Positions 7,812 to 16,505 of a stretch of DNA of 64,000 bases are shown here, piece after piece. This DNA comes from Bacteroidota bacterium (GTDB lineage: Bacteria > Bacteroidota > Bacteroidia > Chitinophagales > Chitinophagaceae). The notes under the pieces are model-generated. The model saw only the letters and a program-made list of their open reading frames with translations, did no database searches and was not told where the DNA came from. Where the stretch lies: contig JAUZOD010000003.1 in NCBI GenBank assembly GCA_030706635.1, forward strand, positions 62,001 through 126,000, in the 5' to 3' direction. How positions within the stretch are numbered: the first letter of the stretch is position 1; every line of letters begins with the position of its first letter. The translations under genes were made by a program, and so were the position numbers.

Positions 7812-8384
7812 ATGAAGGTTGGATTATATTTTGGGTCGTTTAATCCAGTTCATCATGGCCATTTGATCATTGCCAATCATGTGGTCCAGTCAACGGATCT
7901 GGACCAGGTCTGGTTCATTGTTTCTCCGCAGAATCCGCTCAAACCGGCCAAAGGTCTTCTTAATGAATATCACCGGTTGTTCCTGATAAAGGCAGCCATA
8001 GAAGGGGAAAAGCACCTCAGGGCCTCAGATATCGAATTCAGGTTACCCAGGCCATCCTATAGCATTGATACCCTCACGTACATCAGCGAGAAGTATCCGC
8101 AGCATGAGTTCTCGATCATCATGGGGAGTGATGGGTATCAGAATCTCTCAAAATGGAAGAATTATCAGCAGCTGCTGATAACGGTCCCTTTTTATATTTA
8201 TATCCGGGCGGGATACGAAACGCTCCCGGAATATGCTGGTGCCCGGACCCACATATTGGACTCGCCGCTGCTGCAGATTTCGGCTACCCATATCCGCAAT
8301 ATGGTCAGGGAGGGGAAATCAATCCGGTACCTGGTTCCTGATGTGGTGAAGGAGGAAATAGAAAACAACCGCTACTATTTATGA
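7812..8384 (+). CDS. nadD: Nicotinate-nucleotide adenylyltransferase NadD
   Basis: NadD transfers AMP from ATP to nicotinate mononucleotide to give deamido-NAD. The 190-residue length is normal. The nucleotidyltransferase motif GLYFGSFNPVHHGHLIIA is at the N-terminus, and the second signature ISATHIRNMVREGKSIRYLVP is near the C-terminus. PQNPLKP and the MGSDGYQNLSKWKNY region also match the family. It has its own TACATTTG element. Its last bases overlap the 3' end of the convergent MmcQ/YjbR gene by 10 bp. Together with nadA it covers two steps of NAD synthesis, though the two are not in one operon. Confidence 0.96.
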   Translation: MKVGLYFGSFNPVHHGHLIIANHVVQSTDLDQVWFIVSPQNPLKPAKGLLNEYHRLFLIKAAIEGEKHLRASDIEFRLPRPSYSIDTLTYISEKYPQHEFSIIMGSDGYQNLSKWKNYQQLLITVPFYIYIRAGYETLPEYAGARTHILDSPLLQISATHIRNMVREGKSIRYLVPDVVKEEIENNRYYL

Positions 8385-8734
8385 GTATCAAGTTTTTTTC
8401 GCTCTTTCAGGGGGAGCGATTTTACAACCAGTAAATAAGAGGCATCAATCATTTCCCAGACCAGACGGGCCGGAACATTGCCATTCAGCAGAATGGTATT
8501 CCAGTGTTTCTTGTTCATGTGAAATGCGGGAATCACAGAGGAATATTCTTCCCGAAAGTTTTCTGCCTGCTCCGGATCACATTTCACATTGAACTGCAGG
8601 GGAACACTATCCAGCGCCAGCAGTAAAAATATTTTTCCGCTCACTTTAAAAACCAGGGTCGATTCTCCGAAGGGAAAAGATTCTGTCACGGATTTTTTCT
8701 TCAGGCAATATTTTCTAATGATCTCCGGATCCAT
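8375..8734 (-). CDS. MmcQ/YjbR family protein
   Basis: This 119-residue cytoplasmic protein belongs to the MmcQ/YjbR family, which has a double-wing DNA-binding fold; the actual biological role is not established. The recognisable parts are the N-terminal ESFPFGESTLVFKVSGKIFLLL, the central FNVKCDPEQAENFREEY and HMNKKHWNTILLNG before the C-terminal ASYLLVVKSLP. The length is usual. The gene runs convergently into nadD, with a 10-bp overlap of the 3' ends, and its start lies close to that of the divergent dipeptidase gene. Confidence 0.88.
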   Translation of the reverse strand: MDPEIIRKYCLKKKSVTESFPFGESTLVFKVSGKIFLLLALDSVPLQFNVKCDPEQAENFREEYSSVIPAFHMNKKHWNTILLNGNVPARLVWEMIDASYLLVVKSLPLKERKKLDTHK

Positions 8735-8782
8735 ATCAGGTCAAATGATTTACATTTAAAGTTCCGAATAAATTCTTTAACT

Positions 8783-9964
8783 ATGAGATGCGTGGCCGGC
8801 CTGTTGTTTATTCTTCTTCATTATACCGGCGCGGCACAATCCTATCAAAAAATTCACGCGCGGGCGATCATGATTGACACGCACAATGATTTCCTGAGCA
8901 AGGCCGTGGAGAATCATTACGCTTTTGACAGCAACCTTCAGGGGATAACCAATTCTGATCTGGCCAGGATGAAAACAGGCGGGGTGGATGTGCAGGTTTT
9001 TTCTATTTTTTGCGATGAACATTATGGTAAAGGATCCGCTTTTGCGTATGCGAACCAGGAACTCGATTCTTTGTATGCGGTCGCAGGCCGTAATCCGTAC
9101 CGGATGCAGATCGTATATAATTACAGGCAGTTGATGAGCGCTGTGAAACATCATAAGCTGGCGGCATTATCCGGCGTGGAAGGCGGACATATGATTGAAG
9201 ATGACCTGTCTTATCTCGACAGCTTTTATAAGCGGGGTGTGCGTTATATGACACTGACCTGGAACAACAGCACATCCTGGGCCACTTCGGCCTCCGATGA
9301 ATCAAAACACGCGTTTGTTGTGACCCCTTACGGGTTGAATGAATTTGGGAAACAGGTGGTAAAAAAAATGAATGAAATGGGTATGATGGTCGATGTATCC
9401 CATGTTGGCGAAAAGACTTTCTGGGATGTGATTCAGACAACGACTAAACCCATCATCGCGTCGCACAGTTCAGTGTATGCAATTTGCCCTGTTTTTCGCA
9501 ATCTGAAAGATGACCAGATAAAGGCCATTGCAAAAAATGGCGGCGTGATCCAGGTTAATTTCTATTCGGGTTTTGTGGACAGTAACTATATGCCACGATT
9601 AAATCAGTTTTTAAAACTTCATAAGATGCAGCAGGATTCACTGGCGGCGCTTAAGAAGCCGCATGATGAAATCCTGGACTATTTGTTTTCACATTATAAA
9701 CAGGAGATGGAAGCCCTTCGGCCACCGCTGTCCCTGCTCATAGACCACATTGATTATATTGTGAAGCTGGTGGGTGTTGATTACGTAGGCATCGGCGCTG
9801 ATTTTGATGGCAGTGAATCGGCGCCGCAGGGAATGGATGGGGTTCAGGATTATCCGAAGATCACACAGGCCCTGGTTCAGCGCGGGTACAGTAAACAGGA
9901 TATATTCAAAATCCTCGGGGGAAATTTTTTGCGGGTTTTTAAAGCGAATGAAGTGATTCACTAA
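8783..9964 (+). CDS. Membrane/renal-type dipeptidase (peptidase M19), exported
   Basis: This is a zinc dipeptidase of family M19, 393 residues, with an N-terminal signal peptide (CVAGLLFILLHYTGAAQS). Metal-binding motifs are IDTHNDF near residue 34, the bridging glutamate in GVEGGH, DVSHVGEKTFWDV, and IASHSS. The C-terminal motif GIGADFDG and the late GGNFLRVF are characteristic. It probably cleaves dipeptides, including those with D-residues, in the periplasm. It stands alone between divergent and convergent neighbours. Confidence 0.94.
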   Translation: MRCVAGLLFILLHYTGAAQSYQKIHARAIMIDTHNDFLSKAVENHYAFDSNLQGITNSDLARMKTGGVDVQVFSIFCDEHYGKGSAFAYANQELDSLYAVAGRNPYRMQIVYNYRQLMSAVKHHKLAALSGVEGGHMIEDDLSYLDSFYKRGVRYMTLTWNNSTSWATSASDESKHAFVVTPYGLNEFGKQVVKKMNEMGMMVDVSHVGEKTFWDVIQTTTKPIIASHSSVYAICPVFRNLKDDQIKAIAKNGGVIQVNFYSGFVDSNYMPRLNQFLKLHKMQQDSLAALKKPHDEILDYLFSHYKQEMEALRPPLSLLIDHIDYIVKLVGVDYVGIGADFDGSESAPQGMDGVQDYPKITQALVQRGYSKQDIFKILGGNFLRVFKANEVIH

Positions 9965-10010
9965 CGGTCCGGGCTGAATGCTCCGGAGAAAGGAATGCAT
10001 TCTGTCTCCC

Positions 10011-12062
10011 TCAGAAATCCAGGAGTTTTTGTATGGTTTTTTCCAGGCGTGCATTCGCCAGAAAATTTTTCTCCAGGTCACGGTTAAAAGGGACCGGCGT
10101 ATCCAGGGAGGCACAACGAGCAACCGGGGCATCGAGGGCTTCAAAACAGTGTTCTCCGATCCAGGCACTGATCTCTCCACCAAGGCCGCCGGTCAGCGTG
10201 TCTTCATGCAGGATCAATACTTTTCCGGTTTTTAAAACGGCCTGCCGTATGCCTTCATAGTCCAGTGGCAGCAGGGTTCTCAGGTCAAGAATATGAAAGG
10301 AAACACCGGCTTGTTTTTCTGCAGCAGCGGTTGCCCAGTAAACGCCGGCACCATAGGTAATGATGCTGATGTCTGTTCCCTCCCTGATAACTTTTGCTTT
10401 CCCGATTTCCGTAGCGTAATAGTTTTCCGGCAGGGCGCCGAGGGTACTTCTGTAAAGGCCCTTGTGTTCAAAAAAAAGAACCGGGTTGGGATCATTGATG
10501 GCCGCAATCAGCAAGCCTTTCGCATCTTCCGGGTTGGAAGGATATACTACTTTTAGTCCGGGAACATGGGTAAACCAGGCTTCATTGCTCTGGGAATGAA
10601 AAGGACCCGCTCCCACTCCGGCGCCTGTTGGCATACGGATCACCACATCGGCATTTTGTTTCCATCGGTAATGGATCTTGGCCAGATTATTTACGATCTG
10701 GTTAAAGCCCACCGTTACAAAATCGGCGAACTGCATTTCCATCACGGATTTAAATCCCTCCAGGCTCAGCCCCAGCGCAGCGCCCACGATGGCACTCTCG
10801 CATAGGGGTGTATTGCGTACCCTTTCCCTACCAAATTTTTCCAGAAAACCCTCGGTGATTTTGAAGGCGCCTCCATACTCGGCAATATCCTGCCCCATCA
10901 GGATCAGGTTTTCGTGCAGCTCCATGCTTTGCATGAGGCCTTCCCGGATAGCGTCTATCATCCTTTTTTCCGTTTTGCCCCCCGAAGCTTGAGCGGAAGA
11001 GGGTGGGTCTTCGGAGGTTTCAGCGGATTGGCCCTCCTTCGCTAAAGGTGCGGAGGATGGGAGGCCCCCCTTCGCTGAAGCTTTGGGGGGCGAAGCATAA
11101 CAATCCGCCAGTTCTTTTACGCTATCGGCAACAATTGGTTTCTCCACAACATCTATCGCCTGTTCAATTTCCCTGCGGAACACATCCCGGATCCGGTTTA
11201 TCTTATCTGAATCCAGAACGCCTTGCTGCAGCAGGAACATTTCGTAGGAGGATAGCGGATCTTTCTGGCCCCAGCGTTCAAACAACTCAGCCGGAATGTA
11301 TTTTGTTCCGCTGGCTTCCTCATGGCCCCGCATCCGGAAGGTCATGCATTCAATCAGATAGGGTTTTTTTTTGCGTATGCAGAATTCACGTACGCCCTGA
11401 AGCGTGTCATAAACTGTGAGGATATTATTTCCGTCAATCTGTACCGATTCCATTCCATACCCTTTTCCTTTTTCCGCCAGGCTGCTGCAGCGGTATTGCT
11501 CAGACACCGGCGTGCTTAATCCATAACCGTTGTTTTCAATAACAAAGATCACCGGGAGATCCCAGACGGCAGCCAGATTCAGGGCCTCGTGAAAGTCCCC
11601 CTCACTGGTTCCGCCTTCGCCGGTGAAGGCCAGGGCAACTTTATTTTCTGCTTTCAGTTTGTAGGCTAGCGCCACCCCGTCTGCCACCGCGAGCTGCGGT
11701 CCAAGGTGTGAGATCATTCCGCAAATATGGTGTTCCGCTGATCCGAAATGAAAACTTCTTTCCCGTCCCTGGCTGTACCCGGCCTCGCTGCCCTGCCATT
11801 GTAAAAAAAGTTTTTGCAGTGGCATGTGCCGGCCCGTAAATATTCCCAGGTTCCTGTGCAGGGGCATGATCCATTCGTCCTGCTGTAAAGCGGACACAAC
11901 GCCCGCGGATATTGCTTCCTGCCCTATGCCGCTGAACCATTTGCTGATTCTGCCCTGCCTGAGCAGGACGAGCATTTTCTCTTCGATGAGCCGCGGGTAC
12001 AACATAGTTTCGTAGAGCCCGGTCAGCTGGTCGTCAGATAAGTCTTTACGGTCAAATTGCAT
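10011..12062 (-). CDS. Fused 2-oxoacid dehydrogenase E1 (alpha and beta subunits in one chain)
   Basis: This 683-residue chain joins the E1 alpha and E1 beta subunits of a thiamine diphosphate-dependent 2-oxoacid dehydrogenase, probably the branched-chain type. Residues 1-320 are alpha, with the cofactor motif TGEGGTSEGDFHEAL ending in VIENNGYGLST, and FRMRGHEEASG. Residues about 365-683 are beta, with MGQDIAEYGGAFK, TPLCESAIVGAALG and MQFADF. This fused arrangement is known in Bacteroidota. The linker at about residues 324-362 is unusual: it is rich in Ser, Pro, Ala, Gly and Lys and is encoded by a GC-rich palindromic element. E2 and E3 are not nearby, so the substrate cannot be fixed from context. 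Confidence 0.92.
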   Translation of the reverse strand: MQFDRKDLSDDQLTGLYETMLYPRLIEEKMLVLLRQGRISKWFSGIGQEAISAGVVSALQQDEWIMPLHRNLGIFTGRHMPLQKLFLQWQGSEAGYSQGRERSFHFGSAEHHICGMISHLGPQLAVADGVALAYKLKAENKVALAFTGEGGTSEGDFHEALNLAAVWDLPVIFVIENNGYGLSTPVSEQYRCSSLAEKGKGYGMESVQIDGNNILTVYDTLQGVREFCIRKKKPYLIECMTFRMRGHEEASGTKYIPAELFERWGQKDPLSSYEMFLLQQGVLDSDKINRIRDVFRREIEQAIDVVEKPIVADSVKELADCYASPPKASAKGGLPSSAPLAKEGQSAETSEDPPSSAQASGGKTEKRMIDAIREGLMQSMELHENLILMGQDIAEYGGAFKITEGFLEKFGRERVRNTPLCESAIVGAALGLSLEGFKSVMEMQFADFVTVGFNQIVNNLAKIHYRWKQNADVVIRMPTGAGVGAGPFHSQSNEAWFTHVPGLKVVYPSNPEDAKGLLIAAINDPNPVLFFEHKGLYRSTLGALPENYYATEIGKAKVIREGTDISIITYGAGVYWATAAAEKQAGVSFHILDLRTLLPLDYEGIRQAVLKTGKVLILHEDTLTGGLGGEISAWIGEHCFEALDAPVARCASLDTPVPFNRDLEKNFLANARLEKTIQKLLDF
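10977..11091. repeat. In-frame GC-rich palindromic element inside the fused E1 gene
   Basis: The ends GCCCCCCGAAGCTT and AAGCTTTGGGGGGC pair with one mismatch in 14. The pairing continues imperfectly inwards, with GAGCGGAAGAGGG against CCCCCCTTCGCTG. An inner pair CTCCTTCGC/GCGGAGGA adds a second stem. The element keeps the reading frame and contains no stop, adding about 38 residues to the linker between the E1 alpha and beta halves. It resembles in principle the palindromic elements that insert into coding genes of Rickettsia, but the sequence is unrelated as far as I can see. Confidence 0.6.
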
Positions 12063-12108
12063 ATAAGGCCTTCTGGGTTAATGAATGTGCACGTGATCCG
12101 GAAGAACG

Positions 12109-12456
12109 CTAATCATTCTTTTTCACGGATGTTTTGTAGAAAAAGGAGGTTAGTACCGACAGCAGTAAACTGAACAGCAGGGCCCACCAGAATCCATCCA
12201 CCCGGAAGCCGCTTACGAATTTTGCCGCTAATAATATGATCAGTGCATTGATCACAAATAAGAACAACCCGAATGTAAAAAGAGTTATCGGCAGGGTGAG
12301 AATGATCAGGATGGGCTTGACAAAAACATTCAGCAGTCCCAACACGATAGCGAGCAGGAATGCTGTAACAAAAGAATTTATGTGAACGCCGCTGAGGACA
12401 TAAGACAATCCAAAAGCAACGACAGCAGAAATGACAATTCTCAGGAGTATGTTCAT
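12109..12456 (-). CDS. Phage holin family 4-type (YvlD-like) membrane protein
   Basis: This 115-residue protein is almost entirely membrane-spanning, with about four helices. It resembles the family often named phage holin family 4 superfamily IV, which also contains YvlD-like bacterial proteins. The motif LLGLLNVFVKPILIILTLPIT-like stretch (residues 40-60) and a central FVINALIILLAAKF fit. The name comes from the family label; nothing around it is phage-derived. Function is unknown; membrane stress roles have been proposed for relatives. The C-terminus is short and basic (KTSVKKND). Confidence 0.8.
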   Translation of the reverse strand: MNILLRIVISAVVAFGLSYVLSGVHINSFVTAFLLAIVLGLLNVFVKPILIILTLPITLFTFGLFLFVINALIILLAAKFVSGFRVDGFWWALLFSLLLSVLTSFFYKTSVKKND

Positions 12457-12497
12457 GACCGCAAATTTGTATAAGTGAAAATACAGATTTTAGTCAC

Positions 12498-13781
12498 TTA
12501 TATTACGACCAGCTCATAAAAATCATCCGGCTTCAGGTATTTATTGGCGAGTTCCTGAAGATCCCTGGGGGTAACGGTTTTGATCACATCCACGCTGCCG
12601 TAGAAATAGTCTTCGGTGAGTCCGTTCAACACCAGGCTTTTCCATCTTCCGGCCACCTGAAAAGGACCGTCCAGATCACCCAATAAAGTGCCAATCATGA
12701 AATTCCGGGAGGTTTGAAGTTCATCATCAGGCACCGGATCATCGCAGAGGCGTTTCATTTCGTAATAGACTTCTTTTATGGTGGCTTCAGACACTTCCTT
12801 TCCTGCCTCCGTGGAAATCATCAGATCGCTTTCCTGAATCAGGTTGGTCAGATAGCTGTGGATACCGTAGGTGTATCCCTTGTCTTCCCGGATATTGGCC
12901 ATCAGCCGGGATCCGAAAAAGCCACCGAAGAGATTATTTAAAACCAGCATTTTCTGAAAATCCGGATGGTGCCTGTTGGGGAAGTTGCGGGATATCCGGA
13001 TGGCGCCCTGAACTCCGTCCGGGTCATTGGTTATCCTGTATTTTTTTTGCTTCGCAGGTTGCAGGGAAAATTCCGGAAGATCCGGTCTGACCGATCCCCG
13101 GAGCGGCAGTCCGCCAAAATATTTTTCAAGCTGTGCCTGAATGTTTTCAGGAAGCAGTCCGGCGACAAAGATCATGCAGCGCCCCTGCTGATAAAAGGTT
13201 TTATAGAAATCCCTTACCTGCTCCACCTGCAGGGCCTCATATTCTGCCATAGAGCTGTATCTGCCATAAGGGTGGGATTCACCAAAAAGATAAGTATCTA
13301 TGAGTCTGCTGGCGACGAAATCATTTTTCCGGAGATTGACCTGAAGCCGTTGCTGCATATTTTTTTTGTAGATGGCCAGCTCTTCCTCCGGTAAAACGGA
13401 GTCGCTGATCAGCTCAGCCACTGCGGGCAGCAATTCATCAACATGTTTATTCAGACAATGAAGGGTGAGCTCTGCAGTTTCGTGAGCGGCATGCCGGCTC
13501 AGATAGGCTCCGTAGTATTCAAAGTACTCATTGATTTCGTAAGCGGTTTTAGACCGGGTACCATTTTTCAACAGAAAGTTGGCGGCAGATGCAACCAGGT
13601 TGACCGGCTCAAAATAGTTTCCTGCATAAAAAACAATATTCATCATCAGGGTATCCAGGGTGCCCATGTTCACCAGAAAGACATCCACGCCATTGCTGAG
13701 CGAAATTTTTTCGTGCGGTGGCAGGTCAAGGTGAAATTTTACCGCGTCTGTAATTCCCGGCGCAGTTTTTCTGTTCAACAT
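12498..13781 (-). CDS. M16 peptidase family protein lacking the zinc site
   Basis: This 427-residue protein has the two-lobed insulinase-like fold of family M16 but lacks the HxxEH zinc motif; the equivalent place reads AANFLLKNGTRS. The rest is well preserved, including SGNLKY-like linkers and the R-Y pair region FFGSRLMANIREDKGYTYGIHS in the C-terminal half. Such inactive subunits pair with an active M16 subunit, and the active partner is encoded 20 bp upstream on the same strand. The two therefore probably form a heterodimeric protease, as in mitochondrial processing peptidase. No signal peptide is seen. Confidence 0.9.
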   Translation of the reverse strand: MLNRKTAPGITDAVKFHLDLPPHEKISLSNGVDVFLVNMGTLDTLMMNIVFYAGNYFEPVNLVASAANFLLKNGTRSKTAYEINEYFEYYGAYLSRHAAHETAELTLHCLNKHVDELLPAVAELISDSVLPEEELAIYKKNMQQRLQVNLRKNDFVASRLIDTYLFGESHPYGRYSSMAEYEALQVEQVRDFYKTFYQQGRCMIFVAGLLPENIQAQLEKYFGGLPLRGSVRPDLPEFSLQPAKQKKYRITNDPDGVQGAIRISRNFPNRHHPDFQKMLVLNNLFGGFFGSRLMANIREDKGYTYGIHSYLTNLIQESDLMISTEAGKEVSEATIKEVYYEMKRLCDDPVPDDELQTSRNFMIGTLLGDLDGPFQVAGRWKSLVLNGLTEDYFYGSVDVIKTVTPRDLQELANKYLKPDDFYELVVI

Positions 13782-13800
13782 TCAGTATTCAGTTAAAAGG

Positions 13801-15042
13801 TTAATTGTTGCTGCAATAAAACAGGGTACTGCTGTTTTTTTCGTCAAAGATTGACATGCTGGCATCCAGGATTTCTTCCCGGGTCACGTCCTTGTATTTC
13901 TGAAGTTCCGTATTCATGAATTCCGCATCTCCCATCAGTTCATACATGGCGAGGTTCGATGCCCTGTTCATCAGGCTCATGTCTTCAAAAAGAATGGCTG
14001 ATTCGGTTTTGTTTTTTACCTTGATCAGTTCTTTTTCTTCAATTTTACCAGACTGTAATTTTTGAAGTTCTTCATCAACTGCTTTATCTGCATCCTCCAT
14101 CCGGACGCCTTTAATGAGCTTGCCTTCAATCACGAGCAAACCGGGGTCGGTTGATCCGAGATGATAACATTCTATATTACTGAAAAGTTTTTTCTCTTTG
14201 ATCAGGGCCTGAAAAAGCCGCGAAGATCCGCCGCCCCCCAATAACTCTGAAATGAGGTCCATGGCGTAATATCCTTTATCCGTTCTGGAACCCACATGAT
14301 ATGCCTTATATAAAGCATCCAGGGGCACATCCGCTTTGACGTCCATTTTGCGGGCGGCAACCTGGGTAGGTTCTGCGGGAATCTGCCGGTTGTATTTTTC
14401 GCCCGCGGGAATGCTGCCGAACCATTTTTCTGCAAGCTCCAGCGCTTTTTCCGTCTTTATATTGCCCGCAATAACCAGGATGGCATTGGCAGGACAGTAA
14501 TGTTTGAAAAAGAAACGTTTTACATCACTGAGTTTTGCATTTTCTATATGCGAAAGTTCCTTGCCGATGGTCATCCAACGGTAAGGATGTACTTTGTAAG
14601 TCAGTTCCCTGAGTTTGAACCAAACATCACCATAGGGCTGGTTAATATAATGTTCCTTGAATTCCTCTGACACCACTTTGCGTTGCACATCGAGGCTTTT
14701 TTCACTGAAAGCGAGGGATAACATGCGATCACTTTCCAGCCAGAAAGCAGTTTCAATATTTTCGGCCGGAATCTGGATATAATAGTTCGTGAGGTCATTG
14801 GTGGTAAAGGCATTGTTTTCACCACCGGCCATCTGCAGCGGAGTTTCAAAGTCCTTAATGTTCACCGAACCGCCGAACATCAGATGTTCAAATAAATGAG
14901 CAAATCCCGTCTGCGCGGGGTCTTCGTCACGCGCTCCCACATCATATAATACGTTCAGCACAGCCATGGGCGTGGAGTGGTCTTCGTGCACAACAAAACG
15001 CAGGCCATTGCTTAACGTAAATTTCTTAAATTGAATCGGCAT
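13801..15042 (-). CDS. M16 zinc peptidase, active subunit
   Basis: This 413-residue protein carries the inverted zinc motif HLFEH (in GFAHLFEHLMFGG) and the distal glutamate in VVSEEFKEHYINQPYG, so it should be the catalytic subunit. The C-terminal half holds LGGGGSSRLFQALIKEKKLF. I chose the start MPIQFKKFTLSNGL because family members begin there; the open frame continues 15 codons upstream without resemblance. It lies directly upstream of the inactive paralogue and is probably cotranscribed with it. No export signal is visible, so it may act in the cytoplasm on peptides. Confidence 0.92.
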   Translation of the reverse strand: MPIQFKKFTLSNGLRFVVHEDHSTPMAVLNVLYDVGARDEDPAQTGFAHLFEHLMFGGSVNIKDFETPLQMAGGENNAFTTNDLTNYYIQIPAENIETAFWLESDRMLSLAFSEKSLDVQRKVVSEEFKEHYINQPYGDVWFKLRELTYKVHPYRWMTIGKELSHIENAKLSDVKRFFFKHYCPANAILVIAGNIKTEKALELAEKWFGSIPAGEKYNRQIPAEPTQVAARKMDVKADVPLDALYKAYHVGSRTDKGYYAMDLISELLGGGGSSRLFQALIKEKKLFSNIECYHLGSTDPGLLVIEGKLIKGVRMEDADKAVDEELQKLQSGKIEEKELIKVKNKTESAILFEDMSLMNRASNLAMYELMGDAEFMNTELQKYKDVTREEILDASMSIFDEKNSSTLFYCSNN

Positions 15043-15113
15043 GAATTGTTCTTTCGTTTCTGTTGAAAAGAAGGTGCAAGTTAACAAGACTTCAATAACC
15101 GGAAAGGAAAGAT

Positions 15114-16349
15114 TTAGAGTATGCTCTTGATCTTCATGGTCAGTTCTACCAGGCCTTCGGGTCTGCTGACGATGAATTTAATTTTGCTGCCCGCGTCCTG
15201 CATCATGGATTTATAAACCTGGAGATTCTGAGAGGTATTATTGTTGATGCTGATCACCACATCGTCAACCTTGAATCCGGCCAGTTCAGCAGGGGAATCT
15301 TTCATCACGTCCCCAACCCGGATTGCTCCGTCGGTCCAGTACAAGGCCAATCCCGTATAGGAATAATCAAAAGGCTCCCGAAAACGGGTATTTGGCATCA
15401 GGTAGAGTATTTTTTTGTCGTAGTTCAGAATGACGTTAAATCTGCGCAGCAGATCGTTGCCAATGAGGCCGCCGAGATAAGGATAGGAAGTGATGTTGTA
15501 TTCATCGCCAAAAACATGGGTGGGTACATTCCTGAAATGGTATGGGCCCAACCGGAATTCCTTTACGGTCGTGATCTTCATATCGGCTTTGCCCCCCATA
15601 CCCTGGGCCTGGGTGGGCCACATCCTTTTACCCGGGTTGAAAATAGAACTGTCGTTTGCAAAATCAGAAGAAAGCAAGAGGCAAAGCCCGGCACCGGTGT
15701 CGAAATAAAAACGGCTATGACTTTCTGCTCCATCTTTGAGGTAGGCCGGCTCTACAGGGATGTTTACAATGGAAGGTTTTAAATAAAAGCCGCCCTTTGG
15801 ATATTTGAAACTGCCCCGGGTATAGATGGAAACAAGATTACTGTCGTAATCAATCTTAACGATGTATCTGGAAAAAAAGCTAAAACCGATGATCCCGTCT
15901 ATCCGGTCGCCATAAACGCTGCTCAGCACACCGTAGTCGCTTACATGAAAGTTCAGACTGTCCACCTTTAATGATCCGATATTTATGGCCTGATTATAAA
16001 TAAACTTCACTTTCCGGACGCCTCCAATCCCAATGATAAACCGGTCGGTGGGTGTGGGAACAATATTCAGCCGCTGACAGGCCATTGAGTCCAGCGAAAT
16101 GCCTCCGCTACCGGTGTCCATGATAAAATTGAGGGTATCCGGGTAACCCGCCAGCTGCATTTTGATGACCACAACCCCGCCGGTGAATGTGGTAAAAGGA
16201 ACCTGGGTAATTAACCGGGAACGCGTTGCCGGCAGGGGTTTCTGGGCCGAAACAGGAAGACAGTAAAAGTGCAGCAGTAAAAACAGGCTGGCGATTTTCC
16301 GGCAGGCAGCAACTGGAAATTTTGGATAGTGCCGATTGTGGATGCTCAT
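15114..16349 (-). CDS. Exported retropepsin-like aspartyl protease with PDZ domain
   Basis: This 411-residue protein has a signal peptide (IASLFLLLHFYCLPVSAQ). Two aspartyl protease-like lobes follow, each with a catalytic motif: DTGSG near residue 78 and DTGAG near residue 216. Within them are HGLIGFSFF-like and GGLIGNDLLRRFNVILNYD stretches, the latter typical of bacterial pepsin/retropepsin-like domains. A PDZ domain occupies about residues 330-405 (DSPAELAGFKVDDVVISINN). This two-lobe plus PDZ architecture is common in Bacteroidota; substrates are unknown. The protein is probably periplasmic or surface-exposed. Confidence 0.9.
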   Translation of the reverse strand: MSIHNRHYPKFPVAACRKIASLFLLLHFYCLPVSAQKPLPATRSRLITQVPFTTFTGGVVVIKMQLAGYPDTLNFIMDTGSGGISLDSMACQRLNIVPTPTDRFIIGIGGVRKVKFIYNQAINIGSLKVDSLNFHVSDYGVLSSVYGDRIDGIIGFSFFSRYIVKIDYDSNLVSIYTRGSFKYPKGGFYLKPSIVNIPVEPAYLKDGAESHSRFYFDTGAGLCLLLSSDFANDSSIFNPGKRMWPTQAQGMGGKADMKITTVKEFRLGPYHFRNVPTHVFGDEYNITSYPYLGGLIGNDLLRRFNVILNYDKKILYLMPNTRFREPFDYSYTGLALYWTDGAIRVGDVMKDSPAELAGFKVDDVVISINNNTSQNLQVYKSMMQDAGSKIKFIVSRPEGLVELTMKIKSIL

Positions 16350-16474
16350 ATAGGTAAAAGCAGATCTCTCTGAAAAAGGCCGGGAAAACGAATCCGCTTC
16401 CGTATAAATCTACATAATTTTTGCGTGGCGTCCTTGTCGCTCATATAAATTATAGAATTAAAAAAGGCCTGCCA

Positions 16475-16482
16475 TACCTTTG
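16475..16482 (+). promoter_or_regulatory. -7 element of mqnC
   Basis: TACCTTTG lies 23 bp before the mqnC start codon. No good TTG is seen at the usual upstream distance. Confidence 0.5.
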
Positions 16483-16505
16483 CAGATTCAACAAGCAAAG
16501 GGATC

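Noticed and set aside
12081-12096. CACGTG near 12089 as a further parS site.
   Set aside because: The flanks do not follow TGTTnCACGTGnAACA; only the central hexamer matches.
12109-12456. Prophage remnant suggested by the holin family name.
   Set aside because: No capsid, terminase, integrase or lysis gene lies nearby, and the family also contains ordinary bacterial membrane proteins.
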